The notes under the pieces were generated by a model that saw only the letters and a program-made list of their open reading frames with translations, was not told the DNA's origin and did no database searches. 64,000 nt of DNA from Aphanomyces cochlioides. Taxonomy: Eukaryota; Oomycota; Saprolegniomycetes; Saprolegniales; Verrucalvaceae. Below are positions 21,101-33,156 of this stretch, in pieces. The DNA lies in the NCBI GenBank assembly GCA_019828595.1, contig JAHQRK010000023.1:1206144-1270143 (forward strand), in the 5' to 3' direction. The position numbers and the translations under genes were made by a program. How positions within the stretch are numbered: position 1 is the first letter of the stretch; the number at the start of each line of letters is the position of its first letter.

Positions 21101-23916
21101 AGTCGAACATGGCACTCAACGTTGGGCAGTACGGAATAAAATATTGGTTGGTATACTCAGAGGGCCGCTCTGCCGAAGAGCGGCGACGACGGTAGAGTGG
21201 ATATCCATCACTGCCTTCTGAAGTTTCGTTGCAGTATGCTTTTGGAAAGTTTTTCTTGCACTTCCCGTTTTTCAGGCATCGGTCGCTGCATTTGTGAATC
21301 ATGCAGGTTGTAACAATTTCGTGCAGTCTTGGATTCTTTTCCTTGTCGGGGATTTCTGCACTGATAATACTGTCAATATCGGCAGCTGTCTTGATTTTGT
21401 CGTCCCCAGTGAATATGACCAACATATGGGCATGAGGCAGACCACGCTTTTGGAATTCGACAACACGAACACACGCAGCTTGTCGACCCAAAACTTCCCC
21501 CTTGTACAGCATGGCTTCAATGGCTAAGAGCTTGAGACGGAACATGCGCGTCACTAAGTCAGGTCGATCAGCTGGAGATCGTTTAAATCCATAGTCGTCT
21601 TTCGCCAATTCCAGCTCCCTGTCGATTTCAACCCACTTTGGATTGCATGTCACAGTGATAAAAAGGTCTGGTCGACCGAACTTGCGAACAATTGCCATGG
21701 CGTCAAGGTAACGTTGTCTCATGTACCGAGGTCCACCCGTGTAAGATGACGCCAAAACAGTCCTTTTTCCAATGCTTTTGAGGTCCACATCATGCGAAAC
21801 AGCGTCATGAAGTGCGCGGTACGTGTCGCTGCGGAGGTTGTTGGTTTGGTCACGAATATATCGAAGCCTTTGGTTTTCCACCTTTGCAAAATTGTCGACT
21901 GCAAACACTTGAAATAGAGGTCCGCTGGCATGTAATGGAGAGAATGCACCGCGCTCGTACAAATGGTACCGAGCATAATCGTTCAAACTCACGTTTTCAT
22001 GATTGCGACCGCTCTTGTTGTCAAACGACCACCCCAAAGTCCCAGTGGGAAAGAGCAAAGGGTATTGAAGCGGGTCATATGCCGAATGAAATTCCTTAAT
22101 GCGAAATAAGCGTTGTTCCCCAGGTTGTCGATCCAAACGCACATGTTTACCAACGTGATAGTTTCGCTGAACTTCGCTGAGTACGGGGCCATCAATACCA
22201 TGCAGTAAGATATGACGCCCTGACTTGGACGTTTCTGAAAAAAGAACAGCGATTTCAGAACACGTAGGAAGGTTATGCGTTCGGCTGTTGCTTCGAGGCT
22301 GAGCAGTGAGCACAATTCTCATGTCGTCATCCTTTGGAATATCCTTCGCATGCTTGTACAGCTGGGTGAACGCGTTGTGCTGTAGTAGTAGACGCTGGAT
22401 TTTCGTCACAGTTGACAAATTAAGATTTCCCCCAAGCATTCTTCGTCGTATGCTTGCTTGCGTTTCAGGATCCGTAATGTAGATCTGGGCGTAACTGGCT
22501 TGTTCTTCGTCCGCAGGCAACAGTGGTCCAATCAAATGATGCAAAGCGCCTTGGATTGTATAAGATCTCGGCCCACCGTTGCCGTGAATAATTTCTTGGG
22601 TACCAATAGATGTAAAGGCAAAGAGGGCGTTGTACCGGCGGGTGTTATTGACAAACCCTCTGGTTTTGAACAAAGCAATGTATTCGCGAAACTCGGGTGT
22701 GTCAGGCCAGGTAGCAACAGGCAGCACTTGAGTGCCTCCACCGCAGCAGTCCTTTTCTTCGCCTGGCCAAATCTTCGCTTCGCAATGGCGGCAAATCGAA
22801 CGCTGCTCAATAGTATGAAGAGGCACCAATGATTCATCGAAGTCATCGAAACTGACGCGTGCACTGTTGTGAGCACTCTTCTTCTTCGGGCGACCCTTGG
22901 GTTTATTCCGGAGACTTAATCCTTGCTCGCGAGGAGGTACATCAATCAAATCCACATCCACGTTTAGCGGAGGATCAGCACTTGCCAAGGCAAGTAATTG
23001 ATTGTCAGTGTTGCAATCCACATTTCCATCGGAAATATCTTCTTCCTTGGTTTCTTCTTCACCTCCTTCATTCATACGGTTAGGTTGTAGCGCAGCATAG
23101 ATCCTTCGATTGTCAACTCTGCGCTCGCGATCTTCTTGCTCCTGAGCTGCCAGAATCTTGAGATGATGGTCACTTTGAGCGCGATAATGGATTCTGTCTT
23201 CTCCCTCCTTGGTTTCCTCTTCGTCGCTCTGATCCATGTCCGTATGGTGCAAAATGATGGCACCCCGCCCTTGATTCGCAACCTCAGTGTTGTGCTTTTT
23301 TTCGCGAGCACGTTTGTTGTATTCCGCCTTCTTGGATCTTTTCATAGCCACCTCTTTGTCGAAGTCTTCCACGATAGCATGCCGTTTCTTTTCGCGAGCA
23401 CGATTGTTGTACTCCGCCTTTAGGAGAGCTTGCCGTTTCTTTTCGTGAGCACGATTGTTGTACTCCGCCTTTAGGAGAGCTTGCCGATTCTTTTCGTGAG
23501 CACGATTGTTGTACTGCGCCTTTAGGAGAGCTTGCCGTTTCTTTTCGCGAGCACGTTTGTTGTACTCCGCCTTGTTGGCCTTTCTCATAGCCACCTCGTC
23601 GTTAATATTGCCCTGATTCAAGGCATCGTCATCCACAGCCCAGCCATTAGCTCCAGTCGATGCAGACTCTTGTTCGGTAGTATGCACTTCATTCCGCTCT
23701 GCTTGCTTCCCAGGTTCGGAGTTATCGATCGCATGTCCTTGATTGTCATTGTCATGATTGCCTTTGCCTTTCTTAGAGGCCGAGTAGTTGTTATTTTCTA
23801 CGCAGAAAACTGCGTCAGACAAATGTTCATACAAAAACATCAACACAAAAATGATAATGTGATTGGATCGTAAAAATACTGTGGATATGTGTCCCGCCAC
23901 TTAAGCTTAACATAAT
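18133..23916 (-). mobile_element. Helitron H5, autonomous-type, 5'-truncated
   Basis: The 3' CTAG is at 18133-18136 with the terminal hairpin just inside. The element carries the whole Rep/helicase reading region, but it is cut about 75 bases upstream of that gene's first ATG, at 23916, where tRNA-repeat sequence takes over. It pairs with H6 as the other arm of the large inverted repeat. From 18137 to 18632 I see only the 3' non-coding region, including a palindrome around CAGATTGTGCAATCTG. Confidence 0.88.
18633..23840 (-). pseudogene. Helitron Rep/helicase (RepHel) with two in-frame stops, H5 copy
   Basis: The first ATG is at 23840; the in-frame sequence above it starts only with GTG. The product would be a rolling-circle replicase with an HUH nuclease and a PIF1-type helicase. 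A UGA at 20150-20148 separates the Rep part from the helicase part, and a UAA at 18854-18852 cuts off the last helicase motifs. All three segments are in one frame. Differences from H6 are few: Ser for Asn in the LASADPP stretch, Gln for Arg after CCGGGT, Ala for Pro in VLASSYTG, and one extra Glu in WPGEEKD. Confidence 0.88.
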
Positions 23917-24395
23917 TCCCTTCGTCATCAGACAAACAATACAAACAACCAGCATTTTCCTCCACGAAAAACGTACCCACTCGTCTCCCAATCATCCGTC
24001 GCAGGAACTACAAAGCTGGAGAAACAATATCTTGAATCCAATACGTTGCGCGAGACTCGATCCATCATACTTTTGTCGATGGTGTGAAATGGGCATTGTT
24101 GCAGTCAAGCCATCCAGATTAGATCTCATCAATTTCCAAGCACGACTCACGGCCATCCATTGATGTGTGTGACGACTGCCACGAGGTCAGTAGTAGGAAG
24201 TAGCTGGTGTGTTGTATATATGTCGGTGAGTATAAGGTATGAGGGTGTAGTGTGTTGACTGTGTATATATATGGTGTAGTTGATGTAACTTGGTGTGAAT
24301 GTGGTATCGTTGTTGTCGTGGGGAGTGGAATATGCTTGGTGGTATGTGTTGTTGTGTCTCGGTTGTATGGTATCGTGTTGTGTGGGTGTATAGTA
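23917..24395 (-). repeat. Rearranged, inverted fragment of the tRNA-Arg repeat unit
   Basis: The sequence is the reverse complement of array-unit pieces with two internal deletions: a break near 24003, and another near 24090 between GTGTGAAATGGG and CATTGTTGCAG. It ends at 24395 just where a tRNA-Arg gene would start a few bases later, but the tRNA itself is absent. Its variants (GACGGATG, CATATATATA and CTACTGACC on the array strand) match the distal array units beyond 56 kb, not the nearest ones. Confidence 0.85.
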
Positions 24396-25495
24396 TCTAT
24401 TACTTAAGGCTCTAACGCAACACGTAAGTACGAGACTAAGTACGAGAGTAATTTTTACATACAAACGTCAAGTCAACAAATGAGCAATTTTTACATACAA
24501 ACGCCAAGTCAACAAATGAGCAATTTTTATATACTTTATCCAAGTACAAAATGAGCAATTTTTACATACAAACGCCAAGTCAACAAATGAGCAATTTTTA
24601 TATACTTTATCCAAGTACAAAATGAGCAATTTTTACATACAAACGCCAAGTCAAAAAAAGAGTAATTTGAGACAAGTTCGTTCATGCACCCATGATGCTG
24701 GACGTGGCAGTTGTCGATAATATTAATAATCATTCCACATACAAAATGAAAATATATTGTCCTACTATTTAAAATAATACCTGCCAAAGGCGATTGAATG
24801 GCAGTTGAGTTTTTCTGGGACGATGCAAGGTGAGACGCATGTCTTAGGATAGCTTCACTCGGGCAGAAAAGGCCGCTGAATAAGTGGTCAACACACTGTG
24901 CAGTAGGGTGACGAGCCCTTTCTGCCACTTTAAGCCATACCCTGGCCAGAGGCTTGGACTCCGAAAGGCGAATTCCGACGCGATATGCGAATGTTACGAA
25001 GTAGGGCCTTTTTGGCTCGAAATACCGGACATTTTCATAGAGCAGCCAGGGACAGCAGGGACAGCTATAACGTGTGTTTTTACTGTATTTTCATATTGAC
25101 TTTGGACGAGTAAATCCTCTCCCCATAGTTCAACTTTTTACAGTAAGGGGACAATGTGTAACGTTGGTTACCACTATTGCAACTGATGGTGCTACTTTTT
25201 TTGACGGAGTACCACTGTTGATAGTGGGCCTACGGCGAGTATCATGAATCACTTCAGGGGTGTTTCATGATACTTAGCAGGTGTATTACCCAGTATCAAA
25301 GTTTCAACTCATTGGATGTACGAGTTCAAAACGCGATATTAAACAAAGTGATGTTTAATAAATACCGCGAACTCTGTACGATTTATGAAAGAAATGAGTA
25401 GTATTTTCTGGCAAACCACATTATGTTAAGCTTAAGTGGCGGGACACATATCCACAGTATTTTTACGATCCAATCACATTATCATTTTTGTGTTG

Positions 25496-28400
25496 ATGTT
25501 TTTGTATGAACATTTGTCTGACGCAGTTTTCTGCGTAGAAAATAACAACTACTCGGCCTCTAAGAAAGGCAAAGGCAATCATGACAATGACAATCAAGGA
25601 CATGCGATCGATAACTCCGAACCTGGGAAGCAAGCAGAGCGGAATGAAGTGCATACTACCGAACAAGAGTCTGCATCGACTGGAGCTAATGGCTGGGCTG
25701 TGGATGACGATGCCTTGAATCAGGGCAATATTAACGACGAGGTGGCTATGAGAAAGGCCAACAAGGCGGAGTACAACAAACGTGCTCGCGAAAAGAAACG
25801 GCAAGCTCTCCTAAAGGCGCAGTACAACAATCGTGCTCACGAAAAGAATCGGCAAGCTCTCCTAAAGGCGGAGTACAACAATCGTGCTCACGAAAAGAAA
25901 CGGCAAGCTCTCCTAAAGGCGGAGTACAACAATCGTGCTCGCGAAAAGAAACGGCATGCTATCGTGGAAGACTTCGACAAAGAGGTGGCTATGAAAAGAT
26001 CCAAGAAGGCGGAATACAACAAACGTGCTCGCGAAAAAAAGCACAACACTGAGGTTGCGAATCAAGGGCGGGGTGCCATCATTTTGCACCATACGGACAT
26101 GGATCAGAGCGACGAAGAGGAAACCAAGGAGGGAGAAGACAGAATCCATTATCGCGCTCAAAGTGACCATCATCTCAAGATTCTGGCAGCTCAGGAGCAA
26201 GAAGATCGCGAGCGCAGAGTTGACAATCGAAGGATCTATGCTGCGCTACAACCTAACCGTATGAATGAAGGAGGTGAAGAAGAAACCAAGGAAGAAGATA
26301 TTTCCGATGGAAATGTGGATTGCAACACTGACAATCAATTACTTGCCTTGGCAAATGCTGATCCTCCGCTAAACGTGGATGTGGATTTGATTGATGTACC
26401 TCCTCGCGAGCAAGGATTAAGTCTCCGGAATAAACCCAAGGGTCGCCCGAAGAAGAAGAGTGCTCACAACAGTGCACGCGTCAGTTTCGATGACTTCGAT
26501 GAATCATTGGTGCCTCTTCATACTATTGAGCAGCGTTCGATTTGCCGCCATTGCGAAGCGAAGATTTGGCCAGGGGAAAAGGACTGCTGCGGTGGAGGCA
26601 CTCGAGTGCTGCCTGTTGCTACCTGGCCTGACACACCCGAGTTTCGCGAATACATTGCTTTGTTCAAAACCAGAGGGTTTGTCAATAACACCCGCCGGTA
26701 CAACGCCCTCTTTGCCTTTACATCTATTGGTACCCAAGAAATTATTCACGGCAACGGTGGGCCGAGATCTTATACAATCCAAGGCGCTTTGCATCATTTG
26801 ATTGGACCACTGTTGCCTGCGGACGAAGAACAAGCCAGTTACGCCCAGATCTACATTACGGATCCTGAAACGCAAGCAAGCATACGACGAAGAATGCTTG
26901 GGGGAAATCTTAATTTGTCAACTGTGACGAAAATCCAGCGTCTACTACTACAGCACAACGCGTTCACCCAGCTGTACAAGCATGCGAAGGATATTCCAAA
27001 GGATGACGACATGAGAATTGTGCTCACTGCTCAGCCTCGAAGCAACAGCCGAACGCATAACCTTCCTACGTGTTCTGAAATCGCTGTTCTTTTTTCAGAA
27101 ACGTCCAAGTCAGGGCGTCATATCTTACTGCATGGTATTGATGGCCCCGTACTCAGCGAAGTTCAGCGAAACTATCACGTTGGTAAACATGTGCGTTTGG
27201 ATCGACAACCTGGGGAACAACGCTTATTTCGCATTAAGGAATTTCATTCGGCATATGACCCGCTTCAATACCCTTTGCTCTTTCCCACTGGGACTTTGGG
27301 GTGGTCGTTTGACAACAAGAGCGGTCGCAATCATGAAAACGTGAGTTTGAACGATTATGCTCGGTACCATTTGTACGAGCGCGGTGCATTCTCTCCATTA
27401 CATGCCAGCGGACCTCTATTTCAAGTGTTTGCAGTCGACAATTTTGCAAAGGTGGAAAACCAAAGGCTTCGATATATTCGTGACCAAACCAACAACCTCC
27501 GCAGCGACACGTACCGCGCACTTCATGACGCTGTTTCGCATGATGTGGACCTCAAAAGCATTGGAAAAAGGACTGTTTTGCCGTCATCTTACACGGGTGG
27601 ACCTCGGTACATGAGACAACGTTACCTTGACGCCATGGCAATTGTTCGCAAGTTCGGTCGACCAGACCTTTTTATCACTGTGACATGCAATCCAAAGTGG
27701 GTTGAAATCGACAGGGAGCTGGAATTGGCGAAAGACGACTATGGATTTAAACGATCTCCAGCTGATCGACCTGACTTAGTGACGCGCATGTTCCGTCTCA
27801 AGCTCTTAGCCATTGAAGCCATGCTGTACAAGGGGGAAGTTTTGGGTCGACAAGCTGCGTGTGTTCGTGTTGTCGAATTCCAAAAGCGTGGTCTGCCTCA
27901 TGCCCATATGTTGGTCATATTCACTGGGGACGACAAAATCAAGACAGCTGCCGATATTGACAGTATTATCAGTGCAGAAATCCCCGACAAGGAAAAGAAT
28001 CCAAGACTGCACGAAATTGTTACAACCTGCATGATTCACAAATGCAGCGACCGATGCCTGAAAAACGGGAAGTGCAAGAAAAACTTTCCAAAAGCATACT
28101 GCAACGAAACTTCAGAAGGCAGTGATGGATATCCACTCTACCGTCGTCGCCGCTCTTCGGCAGAGCGGCCCTCTGAGTATACCAACCAATATTTTATTCC
28201 GTACTGCCCAACGTTGAGTGCCATGTTCGACTGCCACATCAATGTCGAGGCGTGTACAAGTATATCTGCAGTCAAGTACCTGTACAAGTACATCTACAAG
28301 GTCTCCGACCGCTCAAATTTTCAACTTGAGTCCGGTGAACTTGACGAAATCAAGCAATACCAAGATGCCCGCTATGTATCGTGCTGTGAGGCCCTCACAC

Positions 28401-30700
28401 GCATTTTCTCTTTCGACATGTTCAAACGATCTCACGCTGTCGAGAACCTCGAAATACACTTGGAAGGTGAACAAGTTGTATGCATTCCTACCGACCGCCC
28501 GATGAGCCCTCAGGAATTGGCAAGGAGGAACCGGACGAAACTCACCGCGTTTTTTGAACTGTGCCGTGAAAACAGTGATTCACAAGCACTTGCGCGTGAA
28601 TGTCTGTACCATGATATCCCCGAGCATTTCGTATGGAATAAAAAGCTCCGCAAGTGGACATCACGTAAAAGGGGTGGTGATCGTATGATCGGGAGGATGC
28701 TGACGGTGTCACCCCGCTCGGGAGACTGTTTTTTTATGCGAATGCTCTTATGCTACCGACGAGGTCCGACATCGCACGAAGATTTGCGAACCGTCAATGG
28801 CGTGGTTCATCCGACGTTCAAGTCAGCCGCACTTGCCCTTGGCTTTCTTGAAAATGACGAGGAATGGCTAACCTGCATGCGAGAAGCAACTGAAACAGCA
28901 ACTCCCTATGAGCTCCGAACACTTTTTGTCAGTATTCTGATTCACTGTGAACCTGCGGACGCACGAGGGCTATGGAACAAATTCGAAGATGAAATGAGGC
29001 AAGATTTTCACCGCATGTACCCCGACGATTCTCAAAAATCTACAGCTTTCGCAATTCAGGCTTTATCAAGATGCCTCGAGTCGAATGCATCAAGCTTGGA
29101 TCGTTTTCCGGAGCTTCCACAGCTTGCACATTTCGAACAATATTTTGCTCTTGAGGAAACAAACAGGGGCAGTCAATCCAACTGATTAGTGGCTATGGAA
29201 TCTTCGCACAACCAAGAACAAATCCAAGGCATTTTGGAAGGCAAGTCTACGATGACCGAAGAGCACGAGGTCTTCTACAACGACGTTATGAGCGAGATTA
29301 CGAAGGAAAGTACTGTTCGAAGAGGCAAAGTATATTTTCTCGAAGGTGAGGGTGGCTCAGGGAAGACGTTCATCTCAAACATTTTATTGGCTCAAGTGCG
29401 CTCAATGAACAAAATTGCCTTGGTTGTTGCTTCGTCCGGACTTGCTGCTCTGAATTTGATCGGAGGTACAACTGCGCATTCGAGATTCTGTCTTCCAAGA
29501 TCATTGCACGAGCTTAGCCGATGTGACGTTCGGAAGCAGTCACATCTTGCGGAACTTTTACGTCTCACAGAACTTATTATTTGGGACGAGTGTTCGATGA
29601 TGCACAAGTATGCTGTGGAGGCCGTTGATCACATGCTACAAGATTTGATGGACAACGCGCTTCCTTTTGGTGGAAAGGTCGTCATATTCTCGGGCGACTT
29701 CAAGCAAATGCTTCCAGTCATTTTGAAGGGCACACCTGGGCTAATCCTCGAAGCATGCTTGAAGAACAGCTACCTTTGGAGAAATATCGCACAGTTTCAT
29801 CTGACGGTGAACATGAGGTTGACCAACAACAACTCAGAGAGTGTTCGAGAGTTTGCTGCATTGCTCAAGTCTATTGGTCATGGAACATACCCCACATGTA
29901 CCGAACTCGGTGCCGATTACATTCGACTACCTGATGATTTGGCGATTCCATACAAGTCGCCTGATGATTTGGGGTCATTTTTAAACAACGTCTATCAAGA
30001 CATGAACAACCTGCGCATCAATGCACTTAGATCGTACTTTGGATGTCGAGCTATCCTTGCACCCAAACATAGTGTTGTTGCTGACATCAACACAACACTT
30101 CTTGAGCGATTCACTTCCGACTGCGAAATGACATATTTGTCCGCCGATTCTGTTGCTGACAAACCCAACTCGGACACAAATGCATGCGAGTTCCCCATCG
30201 AGTTTCTGAATTCTATAGACATCAACAACTTCCCCAGCCACAAGTTGCATTTGAAAGTTGGTTGCCCCATTATTCTGCTTCGTAATTTGTGTACTTCGGA
30301 AGGCATGTGCAACGGAACACGTTTAATTGTTCTTGAGCTGAAAACACGATGTATCAAGGCTCAAATTATGAACGGCTCCCACACGAACAAGATCGTTTAC
30401 ATTCCCCGAACTACTACAATTCACGATGGTGAGCAAAACAATTACCCATTTGAGCTACGCAGAAGACAATTTCCTGTTTAAGTTGCCTTTGCAATGACGA
30501 TTCACAAGGCTCAAGGTCAAACGATTTCTCACGTGGGCGTCTACCTTCCAGAACCCGTCTTCTCGCATGGACAGCTTTACGTCGCCATGTCAAGAGCCCA
30601 AGCAAAAGGCAACATTAAGTTTTTGGTCGCCAATGGACAGTACGATGGATTGCCTGGAATCTACACGAAAAACATTGTGTATCAAGAAGCATTACAATAG
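25496..30700 (+). pseudogene. Helitron Rep/helicase (RepHel) with two in-frame stops, H6 copy
   Basis: From the ATG at 25496 the order is: basic coiled-coil repeats (about residues 80-180), a CxxC zinc block, the Helitron-like N domain (YHLYERGAFSPLH onward), the HUH motif RGLPHAHM (His802 and His804), and the Rep tyrosines in KYLYKYIYK (about 928-935). Then a UGA occurs at 29183-29185. The same frame resumes with a PIF1-type helicase: Walker A EGEGGSGKTF, Walker B IWDECSMM, and GDFKQMLPV. A UAA at 30479-30481 follows, then the final motifs HKAQGQT and YVAMSRAQ to the stop at 30700. Normal RepHel proteins are one chain, so the gene looks dead unless the stops are read through. The helicase part alone could start at the ATG at 29195 but would lack motifs V and VI. 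Confidence 0.9.
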
Positions 30701-30766
30701 GCAGGACTCCATAAAACTTCATCCATAACTAACAAACGTTATCATGTTCTTACAAATATTTACACT

Positions 30767-30991
30767 GTGTTGTTGTGGAATTGCCGTGACTTCCTGGGTC
30801 AAGTCCAATTGCATCGTACCGATGAATTGGACGATAAATCCTCGAGATTAGCTAACCCCAAACTACGCACCTTATACTTAGATTCAACGTTACAGTATTA
30901 CAAGATGACGAAGTACGTGGTTGTCAACCAACGACGACCTCGATCTACTCATCGATCGCACAGATTGTGCAATCTGAACTTGGGTATATGA
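30767..30991 (+). other. Small open frame after RepHel, probably not a gene
   Basis: A 74-codon frame containing LLWNCRDFLGQVQLHR lies in the 3' non-coding part of H6; an identical one is in H5 at 18342-18566. I do not recognise it, and no other copy tests its conservation. Confidence 0.2.
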
Positions 30992-30999
30992 TTTATCTC

Positions 31000-31024
31000 C
31001 TGACGAAAAAAAAATTTTCGTCAG
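31000..31024. repeat. 10-bp hairpin in the H6 3' subterminal region
   Basis: CTGACGAAAA and TTTTCGTCAG flank five A residues. It lies about 175 nt inside the 3' end, near the point where H2-H4 switch to foreign sequence. Confidence 0.75.
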
Positions 31025-31200
31025 TCAACAGTAGCCAATCAGAATCCTCAGCGTTAACTTATTTTTTTTACTTCGAACTGGGCCTGAATCAAATTCTAAA
31101 TTCATAGTATGGCTTCAAACGTTTCATGTGTGTGAGCAAATCTTTGTTATTTCCAAAGCAAAACGCTCCACCCAGGGGCGTAGCCCTGGCCTCACCCTAG

Positions 31201-32299
31201 TCTATTACTTAAGGCTCTAACGCAACACGTAAGTACGAGACTAAGTACGAGAGTAATTTTTACATACAAACGTCAAGTCAACAAATGAGCAATTTTTATA
31301 TACTTTATCCAAGTACAAAATTAGCAATTTTTATGTACTTTATCCAAGTACAAAATTAGCAATTTTTATATACTTTATCCAAGTACAAAATTAGCAATTT
31401 TTATGTACTTTATCCAAGTACAAAATTAGCAATTTTTACATACTTTATCCAAGTACAAAATGAGCAATTTGAGACAAGTTCGTTCATAGTAGTCAGCACT
31501 TCCAACCAACATCAACTCATTTGACCACTCAAGGTTGTATTGCCCCATATCCATGGCAAATATCCATTTGTCAATTATTTGGTGTGTTGCTCAATACTCG
31601 GTGTCATATTTTGTCACACTGCCACGTCCAGCATCATCGTGCACCCATGATGCTGGACGTGGCAGTTGTCGATAATATTAATAATCATTCCACATACAAA
31701 ATGAAAATATATTGTCCTACTATTTAAAATAATACCTGCCAAAGGCGATTGAATGGCAGTTGAGTTTTTCTGGGACGATGCAAGGTGAGACGCATGTCTT
31801 AGGATAGCTTCACTCGGGCAGAAAAGGCCGCTGAATAAGTGGTCAACACACTGTGCAGTAGGGTGACGAGCCCTTTCTGCCACTTTAAGCCATACCCTGG
31901 CCAGAGGCATGGACTCCGAAAGGCGAATTCCGACGCGATATGCGAATGTTACGAAGTAGGGCCTTTTTGGCTCGAAATACCGGACATTTTCATAGAGCAG
32001 CCAGGGACAGCAGGGACAGCTATAACGTGTGTTTTTACTGTATTTTCATATTGACTTTGGACGAGTAAATCCTCTCCCCATAGTTCAACTTTTTACAGTA
32101 AGGGGACAATGTGTAACGTTGGTTACCACTATTGCAACTGATGGTGCTACTTTTTTTGACGGAGTACCACTGTTGATAGTGGGCCTACGGCGAGTAGATT
32201 GAATCACTGAAGGGGTGTTGCATGAATACTTAGAAGGTGTATTACCCAGTATCAAAGTTTCAACTCATTGGATGTACGAGTTCAAAACGCGATATTAAA
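31201..32299 (+). mobile_element. Helitron H7, 5' fragment abutting H6
   Basis: It begins TCTATTACTTAAGG directly after the H6 CTAG and breaks at 32299 inside GATATTAAA, before any coding sequence. It has the H4-type features: five minisatellite units (about 31270-31470), the full 19-bp hairpin (31619-31665) and the empty Merlin site. A cluster of mismatches lies at 32195-32245, close to the break. Confidence 0.85.
31619..31665. repeat. 19-bp perfect hairpin in H7
   Basis: Same hairpin as in H4, with the loop in the opposite orientation. It marks one edge of a roughly 160-bp segment that H1-H3 and H6 lack. Confidence 0.85.
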
Positions 32300-32346
32300 G
32301 AGTGTGGATCGAAAGTGAGAGTGGTGAAAAAGAGGGGCAAAAGTGT

Positions 32347-32420
32347 AGTCCACGACGGGACTCGAACCCGCAATCTCCCGCTTCGTAGGCGGATGCCCTA
32401 TCCAATTGGGCCACGTAGAC
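32347..32420 (-). tRNA. tRNA-Arg(ACG), array copy 1
   Basis: The 74-nt gene folds as a complete cloverleaf: acceptor GTCTACG/CGTGGAC, D stem GCCC/GGGC, anticodon loop CTACGAA (ACG, read as ICG, for CGN codons), variable loop AGATT, and T arm GCGGG-TTCGAGT-CCCGT. It contains A-box (TGGCCCAATTGG) and B-box (GGTTCGAGTCC) promoter elements. On the tRNA strand the 3' flank has TTTT 5 nt after the gene and TTTTT further on, good pol III terminators. The 5' flank has TATAGTATA close to the start. No intron; CCA is not encoded. Confidence 0.96.
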
Positions 32421-33156
32421 GCTATACTATACACCCACACAACACGATACCATACAACCGAGACACAACAACACATACCACCAAGCATATTCCACTCCCC
32501 ACGACAACAACGATACCACATTCACACCAAGTTACATCAACTACACCATACATATACACAGTCAACACACTACACCCTCATACCTTATACTCACCGACAT
32601 ATATACAACACACCAGCTACTTCCTACTACTGACCTCGTGGCAGTCGTCACACACATCAATGGATGGCCGTGGGTCGTGCTTGGAAATTGATGAGATCTA
32701 ATCTGGATGGCTTGACTGCAACAATGCGTTTTACTGGAGTCAAATCAGGTACATCTTCCCATACAAATGGCGTCAATGTTGTGGCTTTATCCGCTGCATT
32801 TCTCACACGAACAGCTCACTCCAGTTCGTCTACATTGATGGATTCAAGCATCGTAATCGCAGCTTTCTCTGTGTCGAAAGTTGGGACGCTTTTCATGGCA
32901 AACAAAAAGTGTCCCAATATGATATTCTACTCTCCTTTTCGTCCAAAGTATGGTCACTACATAATAACCAGTTTGACTCACGATTATAAGAGCGCCATCA
33001 TTCTTGCACAGCCGAGGCCACATATATATGAGCAAGTTGTTGTATTCCAAGTGCGTGGACATGTTGGAAGAGCGTATTTATCGTCTTCCATTTCACACCA
33101 TCGACAAAAGTATGATGGATCGAGTCTCGCGCAACGTATTGGATTCAAGATATTTG

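Larger units (their letters stand above)
24396..31200 (+). mobile_element. Helitron H6, structurally full-length, 6805 bp
   Basis: The 5' end TCTATTACTT at 24396 follows an A, and the 3' end CTAG at 31197-31200 is followed by T, the classic A/T insertion. The terminal hairpin (CCAGGG 31172-31177, CCCTGG 31184-31189) sits 11 nt from the end. From 24396 to 25495 it is non-coding: a minisatellite mixing two repeat types (about 24470-24660), then conserved 5' sequence. From 30701 to 31200 it is the 3' non-coding region. The target lies in the tRNA-Arg 5' flank, between GTATAGTA and TAGC. Confidence 0.92.

Noticed and set aside
24396..32299. H6 flanked by direct repeats of about 1 kb, suggesting an LTR retrotransposon
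   Set aside because: The repeats are the 5' ends of two tandem Helitrons; the TC and CTAG ends, terminal hairpin and RepHel gene explain the structure, and no reverse transcriptase or integrase is seen.
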